Source: Corallococcus sp. NCRR (lineage in GTDB: Bacteria > Myxococcota > Myxococcia > Myxococcales > Myxococcaceae). From it: 64,000 bases of DNA. Position numbers and translations under genes: made by a program. The first letter of the stretch is position 1. Each line of letters opens with the position of its first letter. The stretch spans positions 6,572,001 to 6,636,000 of the forward strand of contig NZ_CP114039.1 in the NCBI RefSeq assembly GCF_026965535.1, written 5' to 3'. A model generated the notes under the pieces. That model saw only the letters and a program-made list of their open reading frames with translations, was not told the origin of the DNA and made no database searches. This document shows positions 63,722-64,000 of this stretch, in pieces.

Positions 63722-63855
63722 CGCGCGCGGAGGATAGGAAAACCTGATTCGCAAGGTCAAATTGACCAGCCTTGATTTTCAGCCAAACCATTACAGCGGT
63801 ATTAATTCGTTCTTCGAGACAAAAAGGATGTAACGCGGTCGCGTGTGACAGGGGC
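63722..63855 (-). promoter_or_regulatory. Promoter region of the acylase, with palindrome
   Basis: This is an AT-rich 134-base gap. It includes an exact inverted repeat GGTCAA-A-TTGACC (63755-63767), 34 bases upstream of the acylase start, which could be an operator. Promoter hexamers are not clear. Confidence 0.4.
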
Positions 63856-64000
63856 TCAAGCGACCCGTGAGGGCATGTCGTCGCCGGGCGCGGCGGTGCC
63901 TTGTCCCCAGAGCGAGGCCGGCGCTTCGCCGAAGCCGTCCGGCACGGCGTGGATGCCGTAGACGCACTCGTGGGGCGAGCCGCCCTCCAGCTCCATCAGG
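63856..64000 (-). CDS. 3' end of an unrecognised gene
   Basis: The last 48 codons of a minus-strand gene run in from the right edge and stop at TGA 63856-63858. The peptide reads, in part, LEGGSPHECVYGIHAVPDGFGEAPASLWGQ. Codon use is high-GC and gene-like, with no internal stop. The family cannot be named from this fragment. Confidence 0.55.
   Translation of the reverse strand, partial: LMELEGGSPHECVYGIHAVPDGFGEAPASLWGQGTAAPGDDMPSRVA

Noticed and set aside
61025..63775. 916-codon plus-strand frame opposite the acylase
   Set aside because: The acylase on the minus strand has full family motifs; the plus-strand translation has none.

Overview
The window is very GC-rich, ATG/GTG-started DNA with dense lipoprotein genes, a PilZ protein, an infC gene with an AUC start and a long C-terminal tail (as described for Myxococcus xanthus dsg/infC), and a giant FAAL-NRPS-PKS locus. 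Together these point to a myxobacterium (Myxococcota), probably a Corallococcus/Myxococcus relative. The genus is inferred; no rRNA is present.

Layout. Positions 1-9320 hold ordinary chromosomal genes: a 5'-truncated M2 (ACE-like) metallopeptidase, a cold-shock protein, a gluzincin lipoprotein, two small unknowns, a periplasmic FKBP, a PilZ protein, an LPP20-like protein overlapping a PEGA-type lipoprotein, an AI-2E-family permease and a family-5 uracil-DNA glycosylase. Positions 9400-17100 hold the classical translation block tRNA-Val, thrS, infC, rpmI, rplT, pheS, pheT, ihfA, with clear terminators after tRNA-Val and rplT, followed by tRNA-Pro(GGG) with its own promoter and terminator.

Positions 17488-21398, just past tRNA-Pro, hold two translationally coupled dynamin-like GTPases. 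The first ends in a tandem KH module that reads like the one in NusA. I regard this pair as the best candidate for an undescribed system. Then come a trypsin-like lipoprotein, a decayed CapA gene, an FmdB zinc-ribbon protein and an unrecognised, propeller-like protein.

Positions 25217-63721 look like one natural-product locus. Two overlapping minus-strand genes (6002 and 4094 residues) encode FAAL-ACP, five C-A-T modules, one KS-AT(malonyl)-KR-ACP module, two more C-A-T modules and a terminal C domain with no thioesterase. Binding-pocket residues read by eye give canonical codes for Val (module 2) and Asn (module 3), Phe/Tyr-like codes for modules 1, 5 and 8, and atypical codes for modules 4 and 7. 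A penicillin-acylase-family lipoprotein lies directly upstream on the same strand and could remove the FAAL-loaded acyl chain. On the other flank are a sulfotransferase, an Asp/Asn beta-hydroxylase-like oxygenase, an Asp/Glu racemase and a glycosyltransferase. These are plausible tailoring genes, separated from the synthetase by an arsC/arsA pair. The window ends in the 3' part of an unrecognised minus-strand gene.
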